A DNA stretch of 64,000 nt from positions 1 through 64,000 of the forward strand of contig KE159563.1 of NCBI GenBank assembly GCA_000403215.2, in the 5' to 3' direction. The position numbers were made by a program, and so were the translations under genes. A model generated the notes under the pieces. That model was not told the origin of the DNA, made no database searches, and was given only the letters and a program-made list of their open reading frames with translations. The DNA comes from Lachnospiraceae bacterium A4 (lineage in GTDB: Bacteria > Bacillota > Clostridia > Lachnospirales > Lachnospiraceae). How positions within the stretch are numbered: the stretch's first letter is position 1; each line of letters begins with the position of its first letter. This document shows, in pieces, positions 53,127 through 60,859 of this stretch.

Positions 53127-54569
53127 TCAGTCAGCGTCTCTGACTGGCCTAGAAGCATGTTTCACGCAAAGTTCTCTCAGCTCTAAAAATCCCGCCATGT
53201 AAAACAGCGGCAGATTGTAGATCATATATCTTGAGATACACTGTATCATCAGCGCTGTCGCACAGACATTGCCCGCAATGGTCAGCAGCACCACCGCCAT
53301 AAAGGACGCCGCCATGCTCCGCGGCGATCTGCGCCACAAAACAAACGTCAGTGCGATTGCCGCCGCATAGACCAGCACGGCATACCACACCAGCACAGGC
53401 TGCTCATACGCCACTGTCCTGACAAACCCCAGCGCTGCCACACTGAAATAATTCAGTATGTATCTGCCAAGCACCTGCGGCATAAGCTGTGCGGAGAGCT
53501 CTCCGGCAATCTCGTCAATCGCAATCATCAGCTCTTGATAGCGGTCTGGATAGATGTTCTGCGTCTCGCCCGCATACCGCTTTGCCGGCTCTGCAAAATA
53601 GATAAAGTTCAAATCATCATGGCACTGCTCATGATGCGCTGCCCTGCCCAGAATACCAGAAGGCGCATACTTATAATTCATCTGGTCTGCGTCCGCGCTG
53701 TCATACATCTCATAAAAGAGCGATCTGAGCGCCTCCTGCGCAATCGCCTCGCCGTCCTCCCGGTCTGCCACATACAGGACATTGGCAAACGACATGGCTG
53801 TGCCCGACGCCGTGTCCACAAACAATCCCTGCTCGCAGTAGTTATAGACGTGAATCACAAGGCTTCTGGCTGTAAACGCGATGACAAACATCGCTAAAAC
53901 AGCAGCCAGCCCCTGTCTGCCTATATTTTCTGCCAAGACAAAGGTGTTTTTGCGCTCGCCCGTCTCCTCGGTTGCCTGCACGCCGCGAAGCACCGCCAAG
54001 ACAAACATCACCAGAAACCACACCACAAACAGCACCATCATCTGACCGCGGATTAACGACAGGAAAAAGAACAGCAGCAGCGCTTGGATACTTTCCCTGC
54101 CTGCCGGCCTGCCAGACCACATCGCACGCAGCAACTGGATAAAGGCAAGCGGGTACAGTGAAAATAAAATCCCCTCGGTCATCAAGGCGTTGGTGAGCAC
54201 CAGATGCGTGCTCGAAAACAGCGGCGTCATGATATGCGGCACAAGCAGAATCCCTGTAAACAAGAAAGATACTAAAAACCCCAGCCCAAAACGCCTGCGC
54301 ACAAACACCAACACTGCCGTGTTTGCCGCCGCTGCCACCAGATTTTGCAATGCAATCAAAAGCCAGAAGTGCCGCTTGGGAGAGATCGCGCGCAAAACCT
54401 GTATCAGCAGCGCATAGCCCGGCTCGCGCATAATCATCTGGTTCTCGTGCTGAAACGTATCCCCTGTGTAGACAGGCTCGCCCGTAAACAGCAAATATGC
54501 AAAAAATACCGCAAAGACTGCACCAAACAGTAAGTTCTGTAATTGAACGTTTCCTTTCTTCAAGATCAT
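53127..54569 (-). CDS. Polytopic membrane protein, GT-C-like candidate (paralogue of 46688-48088)
   Basis: A 480-residue protein with about 10 to 12 membrane helices. After helix 1 come YTGDTFQHENQMIMREPGYALLIQVL, then ALMTEGILFSLYPLAFI, SLIRGQMMVLFVVWFL and, near the C-terminus, IQCISRYMIYNLPLFYMAGFLEL. Each has a counterpart in the 46688-48088 protein. The extracytoplasmic loop around 270-330 is acidic. The ATG (54569) overlaps the stop of the dehydrogenase gene (ATGA), with GGAG just before. A GT-C-type glycosyltransferase or a dedicated polymerase or ligase is suggested, not shown. Confidence 0.65.
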   Translation of the reverse strand: MILKKGNVQLQNLLFGAVFAVFFAYLLFTGEPVYTGDTFQHENQMIMREPGYALLIQVLRAISPKRHFWLLIALQNLVAAAANTAVLVFVRRRFGLGFLVSFLFTGILLVPHIMTPLFSSTHLVLTNALMTEGILFSLYPLAFIQLLRAMWSGRPAGRESIQALLLFFFLSLIRGQMMVLFVVWFLVMFVLAVLRGVQATEETGERKNTFVLAENIGRQGLAAVLAMFVIAFTARSLVIHVYNYCEQGLFVDTASGTAMSFANVLYVADREDGEAIAQEALRSLFYEMYDSADADQMNYKYAPSGILGRAAHHEQCHDDLNFIYFAEPAKRYAGETQNIYPDRYQELMIAIDEIAGELSAQLMPQVLGRYILNYFSVAALGFVRTVAYEQPVLVWYAVLVYAAAIALTFVLWRRSPRSMAASFMAVVLLTIAGNVCATALMIQCISRYMIYNLPLFYMAGFLELRELCVKHASRPVRDAD

Positions 54570-55882
54570 AATCTCCAATAAATATAGCCTGCGTCAGTAT
54601 ACGCCTTTTTATCCAAAATCCCCTTCAAATCCGTCAGCACCTTCGCCTTCCCGCGGTCTGCATACAGCGCATCTATATCCGCCATCTCAAGAGACCGGTA
54701 GGACTCATGCGCAACTGCCAGAATGACGGCATCGCAGTCCTTGATGGACTTCATCGGCGTAAATTCGATGCCATACAGGCGTTTTGCCTCGTCGGCATCC
54801 GCATTGTCGTCTGTCACCTGCGCCGTGATGCCGTACTCCTTTAACTCATTATAAATGTCAATAATTTTTGTGTTTCTGGTGTCGGGGCAGTTTTCCTTGA
54901 AGGTAAAACCAAGAATTGCCACCTTGGCGCTCTTGACTGGAATGTCTGCCTTAATCAGATTCTTGACAAGCGTCTCCGCCACATATTTTCCCATATCGTC
55001 ATTGATGCGGCGCCCTGACAGGATAATCTGGGAGTGATACCCAAGCTGCTCTGCCTTGTAGGTCAGATAATACGGGTCCACGCCGATACAGTGCCCGCCG
55101 ACAAGCCCCGGCTGGAACTTCAGGAAATTCCATTTCGTCCCCGCTGCCTCAAGCACGGACTTGGTGTCAATCCCCATTTTATTAAAAATAATAGACAGCT
55201 CATTCATGAAGGCGATATTGATATCGCGCTGGCTGTTCTCAATGACTTTTGCCGCCTCCGCGACCTTAATCGACGCCGCGCGGTACACGCCTGCCTCCAC
55301 CACCAGCTCATACACATGGGCGATCTCCTCGAGCGTCTCCTCGTCCATGCCCGACACAATCTTTGTGATGGTCTCCAAGCGGTGCACCTTATCGCCCGGA
55401 TTGATGCGCTCCGGCGAGTAGCCGATCTTGAAATCCACACCGCACTTCAAGCCGGACTCCTTCTCAAGAATCGGCACGCAGATATCCTCTGTGACACCGG
55501 GATAGACCGTAGACTCAAACACGACAATCGAGCCCTTTGTAAGATTCTGCCCCAGAATGCGGCTTGCGCCCTCCACAGGCGTCAAGTCCGGCGTGTGATC
55601 GTCGTTGACCGGCGTCGGCACTGCCACAATATGAAACTTTGCTTCGCGCAGCATGGAGGGGTCTGCTGTAAACGCGACCTTTGTCGCCTTGATCACCTCG
55701 TCGCCCACCTCGTTTGTGGGGTCTACCCCCGACTTATAAAGCTCAATCTTTGCAGTGTTCAGATCAAAGCCCACCACTTTTATTTTTTTTGCAAAAGCGA
55801 CAGCGATCGGCATACCTACATAGCCAAGACCCACTAACGACAGCTTTTCTTTTCCACTTACAATCTCCTCATATAAGCTCAT
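54566..55882 (-). CDS. UDP-N-acetylhexosamine 6-dehydrogenase, WbpO/TviB-like
   Basis: A 438-residue nucleotide-sugar dehydrogenase. The N-terminal Rossmann motif is GLGYVGMP (18-25). Further motifs are VPTPVNDDHTPDLTPV and VVFESTVYPGVTED. The active-site cysteine lies in LVGGHCIGVDPYYLTYKAEQ, followed by GFTFKENCPDTRNTKIIDI. These details, especially the ENCPDTRNTK segment, match TviB/WbpO enzymes that oxidise UDP-GlcNAc or UDP-GalNAc to the uronic acid. AAAGGAG lies upstream of the start. Its product would feed the epimerase and perhaps the amidotransferase in this cluster. Confidence 0.9.
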   Translation of the reverse strand: MSLYEEIVSGKEKLSLVGLGYVGMPIAVAFAKKIKVVGFDLNTAKIELYKSGVDPTNEVGDEVIKATKVAFTADPSMLREAKFHIVAVPTPVNDDHTPDLTPVEGASRILGQNLTKGSIVVFESTVYPGVTEDICVPILEKESGLKCGVDFKIGYSPERINPGDKVHRLETITKIVSGMDEETLEEIAHVYELVVEAGVYRAASIKVAEAAKVIENSQRDINIAFMNELSIIFNKMGIDTKSVLEAAGTKWNFLKFQPGLVGGHCIGVDPYYLTYKAEQLGYHSQIILSGRRINDDMGKYVAETLVKNLIKADIPVKSAKVAILGFTFKENCPDTRNTKIIDIYNELKEYGITAQVTDDNADADEAKRLYGIEFTPMKSIKDCDAVILAVAHESYRSLEMADIDALYADRGKAKVLTDLKGILDKKAYTDAGYIYWRL

Positions 55883-55913
55883 TGTCCGTTTTCTCCTTTT
55901 TTATTCAAATATT

Positions 55914-57008
55914 TTATTTATTAATCAAGGGCTGAATTTCGTCCATGTACGCCTGCACCACCTGCCTGCGGTCGAACTCCTGTTCCATTTTCGTGCGCGC
56001 ATTCTTTCCCATCTGTGCGCGCTCCGCATAAGACAGCGCCATAAACCGCCGCAGCGCCTGTAATAGTGCCTCCCGGTCGCGCGGCGCAAAGCCAAATCCT
56101 GTGACGCCGTCCTCGAAGCCCTCCTCGCAGCCGGGAATCTGTGACGCCAGCACAGGCCGTCCGCTCGCAGACGCCTCCAAGATCACATTGGACATTCCCT
56201 CGTGGTAGCTTGGCATCAGCACGGCGCAAGCCCTTTGGTAAAAGGGTGCAATATCCTTCTGATACGATACATGCTTCACAATTTTTCGTTTTTCATACGC
56301 CTCGATGCGCGCCTTGTAATCATCTTCATAGCTGCCCACCAGCTCAAACATCACTTCCGGATATTCCTCGTGAAGCTTCTCTGCCGCGTAGAGCAGCTCG
56401 TCAATGCCCTTCTCCCGCATCAGCCTGCCCACATATAAGAACACCATATCTGACGCCTCCGCGGGGTATTCCTTGCAGGCGTGCCTGTCAAGATTGACCC
56501 CTGAGCCGGGCACAAGCCTTGTCTTTTTCCCGCAGATGCCAAACTGTGCAAAAATGTCCTGATTGGTCTTATTCTGAAAAAAGATACAGCGTGCCTTTTT
56601 TAGTGCGCTCCGATATAAAAACACGACAAGCTTTAGCACCAGCCCCCCGTTCTCAAAGGCAGATCCAAGCCCGGTTATATTGGCAAGATAGGGTATCCGC
56701 AAAAGCCGGCAGCACAGATTTCCATAAATATTTGGTTTAATCGTGTACGTGAGGACCACATCGGGCTTCACCTGCCGCATCAGACGAAAATAACCCGCAA
56801 ACAGCCGCAGATCACGCACCGGATTCATGCCGCGCCTGTCGATGGGCGTGTGGAACACCCTACAGCCCTCGCGCGCAAGCTCCGGTGCCTGCTCCTCGTC
56901 GGGGAGGCTGACATAGACCTCATTTTTTTGTAAAAGTGCAAGCACCAGTTCATTGCGAAAATCATATAATCCGCTCGCAGAATTGGCAAGAATCAATATT
57001 TTTCCCAT
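55914..57008 (-). CDS. GT4-family glycosyltransferase, PglA-like
   Basis: A 364-residue GT-B enzyme beginning GKILILANSASGLYDFRNELV. It contains LTYTIKPNIYGNLCCRLLRIPYLANITGLGSAFENGG, a stretch characteristic of the PglA/CapM-type enzymes that add N-acetylgalactosamine to lipid-linked bacillosamine. The donor site is MPSYHEGMSNVILEASASGRPVLAS. It probably adds the second sugar to the product of the PglC-like transferase. It lies 31 bp after the ATP-grasp gene. Confidence 0.88.
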   Translation of the reverse strand: MGKILILANSASGLYDFRNELVLALLQKNEVYVSLPDEEQAPELAREGCRVFHTPIDRRGMNPVRDLRLFAGYFRLMRQVKPDVVLTYTIKPNIYGNLCCRLLRIPYLANITGLGSAFENGGLVLKLVVFLYRSALKKARCIFFQNKTNQDIFAQFGICGKKTRLVPGSGVNLDRHACKEYPAEASDMVFLYVGRLMREKGIDELLYAAEKLHEEYPEVMFELVGSYEDDYKARIEAYEKRKIVKHVSYQKDIAPFYQRACAVLMPSYHEGMSNVILEASASGRPVLASQIPGCEEGFEDGVTGFGFAPRDREALLQALRRFMALSYAERAQMGKNARTKMEQEFDRRQVVQAYMDEIQPLINK

Positions 57009-57039
57009 ATTCCTTGTTTCCTTTGCCTTATGGCTGCCT

Positions 57040-58029
57040 TCAACAGCCGCCTGACGCTTCCTCTTTGTAGACGGTTGTCAGCATGATTTCGTTGTACTTC
57101 ATCATCACTTTATCCACCGCATAGCCCCCAATCTGTACGGGATTCTCAATGCCCATCAGATTGTTCCGTATCAGTGCCATATGGTCTGCCCCGCAGGCAT
57201 ATGCATGGGGGTAGCCGCCGCCAAACCGCGGATTGACCTCCGAAATATAATAGACGCCGTCCTTTTCAAAGAGATCCATGTCAATCTGTCCTGCAAATCC
57301 GCTCTCCTCTGCAAACTTTGTGATGAACGCAAAGAGTTTTTCATCTATAAACGAGACTGCCTTGTCCGTCTCCCCTGCGCGCATCACCAGCTTTTTCTTC
57401 GTAAAGATAGAAACCACCTTTTTACAGATCAGATCAATATAGACATCGGCGCCAATCTCCTGCCCTGTCATATACTCCTGTATGATCATCTGCTCACCAT
57501 GCGCAAACAAAAACGCCGCAGTCTCCATGTCGTCCGCCCTGGCAATCTGAATGCTCGCGCTGCCCTTCATCGGCTTCACAAACACTGGAAACTGCACTTC
57601 TCCGCGCTCAAGCGCAGCGCGAAACGCCTCCATTGTGCAGTACGTTTTCGCGCAGGAATAGCCATGCGCCTCCATCCAGCCAAACAATTCCCATTTGTTC
57701 AGCGTGCGCTCACACAATTCATAGTCCGAACCGATGATCTGGACGCCCAGCGCCCGAAACTGCGCCTCGTGCGCCGCAATCAGGGACAGCTCCGGGTCAA
57801 TGAGTGAGAGCACGCCTGTGATTGCTTCTTTTTTACAAATCTCATAGAGAACCTCGAGATATTCCGGTGCCGTAATCCTCGGCACAATATAGTGGGCATC
57901 CGCCTCGTAGAGCGCGGGGGCGTAGGGGCTGCAGTCGGTGCAGACAATGCGCCCTTGCTTCGCAAAAGCCGTTTTAAAATACTGAACCACTTTATCTCTT
58001 GTCCCACAGCTTAATATTAACAGATTCAT
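57040..58029 (-). CDS. ATP-grasp ligase (carbamoyl-phosphate-synthase-like)
   Basis: A 329-residue ATP-grasp protein. The N-terminal domain starts MNLLILSCGTRDKVVQYFK and resembles PylC-type pre-ATP-grasp domains. The central domain has FPVFVKPMKGSASI (nucleotide-binding lysine), MIIQEYMTGQEIGADVYID, and the metal site GQIDMDLFEKDGVYYISEVNPRFGGGYPHAY. Such enzymes join a carboxylate to an amine through an acyl phosphate. Next to a PglC-like gene it recalls the ATP-grasp domain of Neisseria PglB2, which helps make a 4-glyceramido sugar. A similar acylation here is inferred. Confidence 0.85.
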   Translation of the reverse strand: MNLLILSCGTRDKVVQYFKTAFAKQGRIVCTDCSPYAPALYEADAHYIVPRITAPEYLEVLYEICKKEAITGVLSLIDPELSLIAAHEAQFRALGVQIIGSDYELCERTLNKWELFGWMEAHGYSCAKTYCTMEAFRAALERGEVQFPVFVKPMKGSASIQIARADDMETAAFLFAHGEQMIIQEYMTGQEIGADVYIDLICKKVVSIFTKKKLVMRAGETDKAVSFIDEKLFAFITKFAEESGFAGQIDMDLFEKDGVYYISEVNPRFGGGYPHAYACGADHMALIRNNLMGIENPVQIGGYAVDKVMMKYNEIMLTTVYKEEASGGC

Positions 58030-58097
58030 GACAAAATGCGATCCTTTCTATATTTAATAATTCATAATCAACACTTATTATCATAATACTTATTACA

Positions 58098-59048
58098 CTA
58101 TAAAACCAGCTTGTCAAAAAACAACGGCGTGCCTCCTGTGTGCAGAAACAGTATTTTCCTGCCGCAGATTTCTTTTTCCCCAAGATACTGCAGCATGCCC
58201 CAGAACGCCTTGCCGACATACGTCGTGTCCATCGGGATTCCCTCCTCGGACATCATCTTGCCGGTAACGTCCAGTAGCTCCTGTGTGTACTTGCCATACC
58301 CGCCGCACCGGTAGGAATCGTCAAAAACCAGTGCCTCGTCCCGGTAAAGTCTCTCATACGCCGCGCCCAGATACGCCTCGATACTCTCCCGCACGACCTC
58401 CCGCCCGCGGTCCTTCTCCCGTGCAATGCTGATGCCGACAATCCTGCGCGCTTCGTCCTTTGCAAGAAGCTGCCCGCAGACAAGCCCCGCCTGCGTCGCC
58501 CCCGTTCCTGAAGCGTGAAAAATATAGTCAAAACGGATTCCCGTCTGCGCCTCCTGCGCACAGATTTCCTCATACGCCCTGACATAACTGTGCGTGCCGG
58601 GATTGCCATGCCCTCCGCCGGTGATAAAATAAGGTTTTTTCCCTTCTTTGACAAAGCGCGCTTTCCTGTTTTCAATCGTCTGTGCGACCTCGTTTACAGG
58701 GCAGGTCTCAATGGAGGCGCCAAACTGCGACACCATTCTAGTATTATATAAAATTTCGCGGTTCTCCGCCGGCGAGATGACATGGCACTGCAATCCCATC
58801 GCCGCCGCCATATTGGCAATAATCCGGCAGTGGTTCGAGCTGTTGCTGCCGTAGGTCATGACCACGTCCGCGCCGCTTTCTTTGATTTCTTTATAAAATT
58901 CCGCCGCTTTGCGCACCTTGTTTCCGCCAAAGCTAAACGGCAGCAGGTCATCGCGCTTAATCCAGAACTGATTCTGCCCGCACGCCATTGATAACGGTGC
59001 GATTGGCGTTACGGGAAGCGGCTGCTCAAATAGTGCCAGTTGCTTCAT
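58098..59048 (-). CDS. PLP-dependent ACC deaminase / D-cysteine desulfhydrase family enzyme
   Basis: A 316-residue fold-type II PLP enzyme. The lysine that binds PLP lies in [14 protein letters not shown] (K44), the substrate loop is [11 protein letters not shown], and the phosphate-binding loop is [13 protein letters not shown]. Homologues deaminate aminocyclopropane carboxylate or D-cysteine, or racemise or add to amino acids. In a polysaccharide cluster the role may be to supply or modify an amino or keto acid for the adjacent ATP-grasp ligase. Its ATG overlaps the stop of the PglC-like gene. Confidence 0.82.
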   Translation of the reverse strand: MKQLALFEQPLPVTPIAPLSMACGQNQFWIKRDDLLPFSFGGNKVRKAAEFYKEIKESGADVVMTYGSNSSNHCRIIANMAAAMGLQCHVISPAENREILYNTRMVSQFGASIETCPVNEVAQTIENRKARFVKEGKKPYFITGGGHGNPGTHSYVRAYEEICAQEAQTGIRFDYIFHASGTGATQAGLVCGQLLAKDEARRIVGISIAREKDRGREVVRESIEAYLGAAYERLYRDEALVFDDSYRCGGYGKYTQELLDVTGKMMSEEGIPMDTTYVGKAFWGMLQYLGEKEICGRKILFLHTGGTPLFFDKLVL

Positions 59049-59665
59049 TGCGTGTCTCCTTTTTTCCTGTACTCGTCAAAATCTGCTACCACCTGATCGG
59101 CGCCGGACAGCGTTCCAGAGCGCTTTACCACCTTTGCGGCTGTCAGGAATACGATTTTTAAGTCCATGCCAAAGGTGAGATGGTCCACATATTCCAGATC
59201 ATAGGCAAATCGCGCCTCCCAGCCCAGCGCATTTCTGCCGTTTACCTGCGCAAGCCCTGTCAGCCCCGGCCGCACGTCATGGCGTCTGCGCTCTTCCTTG
59301 GTATAATAGGGCAGATACCGCACCAGCAGCGGTCTTGGTCCGATCAGGCTCATATCGCCCTTCAATATGTTCCACAACTCCGGCAGCTCGTCAAGGCTTG
59401 TCGAGCGCAGCATTTTGCCGAAGCGCGTGAGACGCTGCTCGTCGGGCAGCAGTGCGCCGTCTGCCCCCCGCGCATCAGTCATCGTCCGAAATTTGCACAG
59501 CTTGAAGATTTTCTCATGATAGCCGGGGCGTTCCTGATGAAAAATAACCGGCGAGCCGAGCTTGACGCGCACCAGCAGCGCTGTTGCCAAAAGGACGGGG
59601 CTGAGTACCACCAGCGCTGTCAGCGATATGAGAATGTCCAGCAGGCGTTTTACTTTCTGATACAT
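59045..59665 (-). CDS. Undecaprenyl-phosphate phosphoglycosyl transferase, PglC-like
   Basis: A 206-residue monotopic enzyme. One hydrophobic re-entrant helix at the N-terminus is followed by the catalytic core FKLCKFRTM, the Asp-Glu dyad in [24 protein letters not shown], and [22 protein letters not shown]. It transfers a sugar-1-phosphate to undecaprenyl phosphate and starts repeat-unit assembly. The short form without a long membrane domain matches PglC, which uses diacetylbacillosamine. The gene is coupled to the PLP-enzyme gene by a 4-base overlap. Confidence 0.92.
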   Translation of the reverse strand: MYQKVKRLLDILISLTALVVLSPVLLATALLVRVKLGSPVIFHQERPGYHEKIFKLCKFRTMTDARGADGALLPDEQRLTRFGKMLRSTSLDELPELWNILKGDMSLIGPRPLLVRYLPYYTKEERRRHDVRPGLTGLAQVNGRNALGWEARFAYDLEYVDHLTFGMDLKIVFLTAAKVVKRSGTLSGADQVVADFDEYRKKGDTQ

Positions 59666-59719
59666 ATATTTTATCCTCTATATTTTATCATTTTCTTATA
59701 CTGTCTATTTTACGGTCTT

Positions 59720-60859
59720 TTATCTGCCAAACAGCGCTCTGACCAGCGCGATAATCTTGTCCATGTCCTCGTCTGTGTTTTTGATATCGCTCGGCAGGCA
59801 CATGCCGCGGGCAAAGATGTCCTCGCTGACGCTCACGCCGTGTTCATTGTGGTTAAAAAAGTCGTACTCCGCAAAGACAGGCTGCATGTGCATCGGCTTC
59901 CAGATGGGGCGCGACTCGATATTCTCCGCCTCCAGCGCGTCCATCACGCTGTCCGGCGTCACGCTGCTGCCCGGCGCGATCGCCATGCCAGAGAGCCAGT
60001 TGTTCGCATCGCCCTTGGGATTCATGGGATTCATCATGATCTCAGGAATGTCTGCAAACGCCTCCGCGTAGCGCTGATAAATCGCCTTCTTGCGCTGTAT
60101 GTGCTCATCCAAATGCATGAGCTGCCCCCGCCCGATGCCGGCGTCAATATTGCTCATGCGGTAATTGTAGCCAATCTTGGAATGCTGGTAATGACGCGCC
60201 GGGTCTCTTGCCTGCGTGGACAACACTCTCGCCTCCTGCACGAGCGCCTCCTCGGCGGAAACCATCATTCCGCCGCCGGAGGTGGTGATAATCTTGTTGC
60301 CATTAAATGAATAGATGCCGATGCGCCCAAAAGTACCTGTCTGTTTTCCGCCATATGTAGAGCCAAGCGACTCCGCTGCGTCCTCCAGTATTGGTACATG
60401 GTGTCTTGCGCATATCTCCATGATCTCATCCATCTTCGCCGGTGTTCCGTACAAATGTACGACCACCACCGCCTTGGGCGCTGGATACTTCTCAAATGCC
60501 CTCTCCAAAGCCTCCGGCGACATATTCCATGTATCCGGCTCGGAGTCAATCAGCACGGGAACTGCCTTCTCATAGACAATCGGGTTGCAGCTTGCCGAGA
60601 ACGTGAGTGATGACACAAACACAACATCACCCTGTCCGACGCCCAGCAGCTTTAAGCCCAGATGGATTGCCGCTGTCCCGGAGCTCAGCGCCGCAGCATA
60701 CCCACAACCGGTATATGCGGCTAACTCCAGCTCAAACTGATTGACATTCGGGCCGAGCGGCGCAACCCAGTTTGTCTCAAACGCCTCCGCCACAAACCGC
60801 TGCTCATCCCCGTGCATGGTAGGACTTGCAAGATAAATCCTTTTGAGATTGTTTTTCAT
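59720..60859 (-). CDS. DegT/DnrJ/EryC1 sugar aminotransferase, PglE-like
   Basis: A 380-residue PLP aminotransferase: RIYLASPTMHGDEQRFVAEAFETNWVAPLGPNVNQFE, ALSSGTAAIHLGL, HLYGTPAKMDEI, LEDAAESLGS, and the internal lysine in IYSFNGNKIITTSGGGM. The N-terminal motif and NYRMSNIDAGIGRGQLMHLDEHI match PglE/WbpE-type enzymes that turn UDP-4-keto-6-deoxy-GlcNAc into the 4-amino sugar. The ATG at 60859 has GAGGAG 7 bases before it. Its first codons overlap the end of the dehydratase gene by 56 bases in another frame. Confidence 0.9.
   Translation of the reverse strand: MKNNLKRIYLASPTMHGDEQRFVAEAFETNWVAPLGPNVNQFELELAAYTGCGYAAALSSGTAAIHLGLKLLGVGQGDVVFVSSLTFSASCNPIVYEKAVPVLIDSEPDTWNMSPEALERAFEKYPAPKAVVVVHLYGTPAKMDEIMEICARHHVPILEDAAESLGSTYGGKQTGTFGRIGIYSFNGNKIITTSGGGMMVSAEEALVQEARVLSTQARDPARHYQHSKIGYNYRMSNIDAGIGRGQLMHLDEHIQRKKAIYQRYAEAFADIPEIMMNPMNPKGDANNWLSGMAIAPGSSVTPDSVMDALEAENIESRPIWKPMHMQPVFAEYDFFNHNEHGVSVSEDIFARGMCLPSDIKNTDEDMDKIIALVRALFGR

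Noticed and set aside
59180-60310. Plus-strand open frame of 376 codons opposite the PglC- and PglE-like genes
   Set aside because: It spans two well-recognised minus-strand genes and is rich in H, R, A and Q without any domain, as expected for antisense of GC-rich coding DNA.
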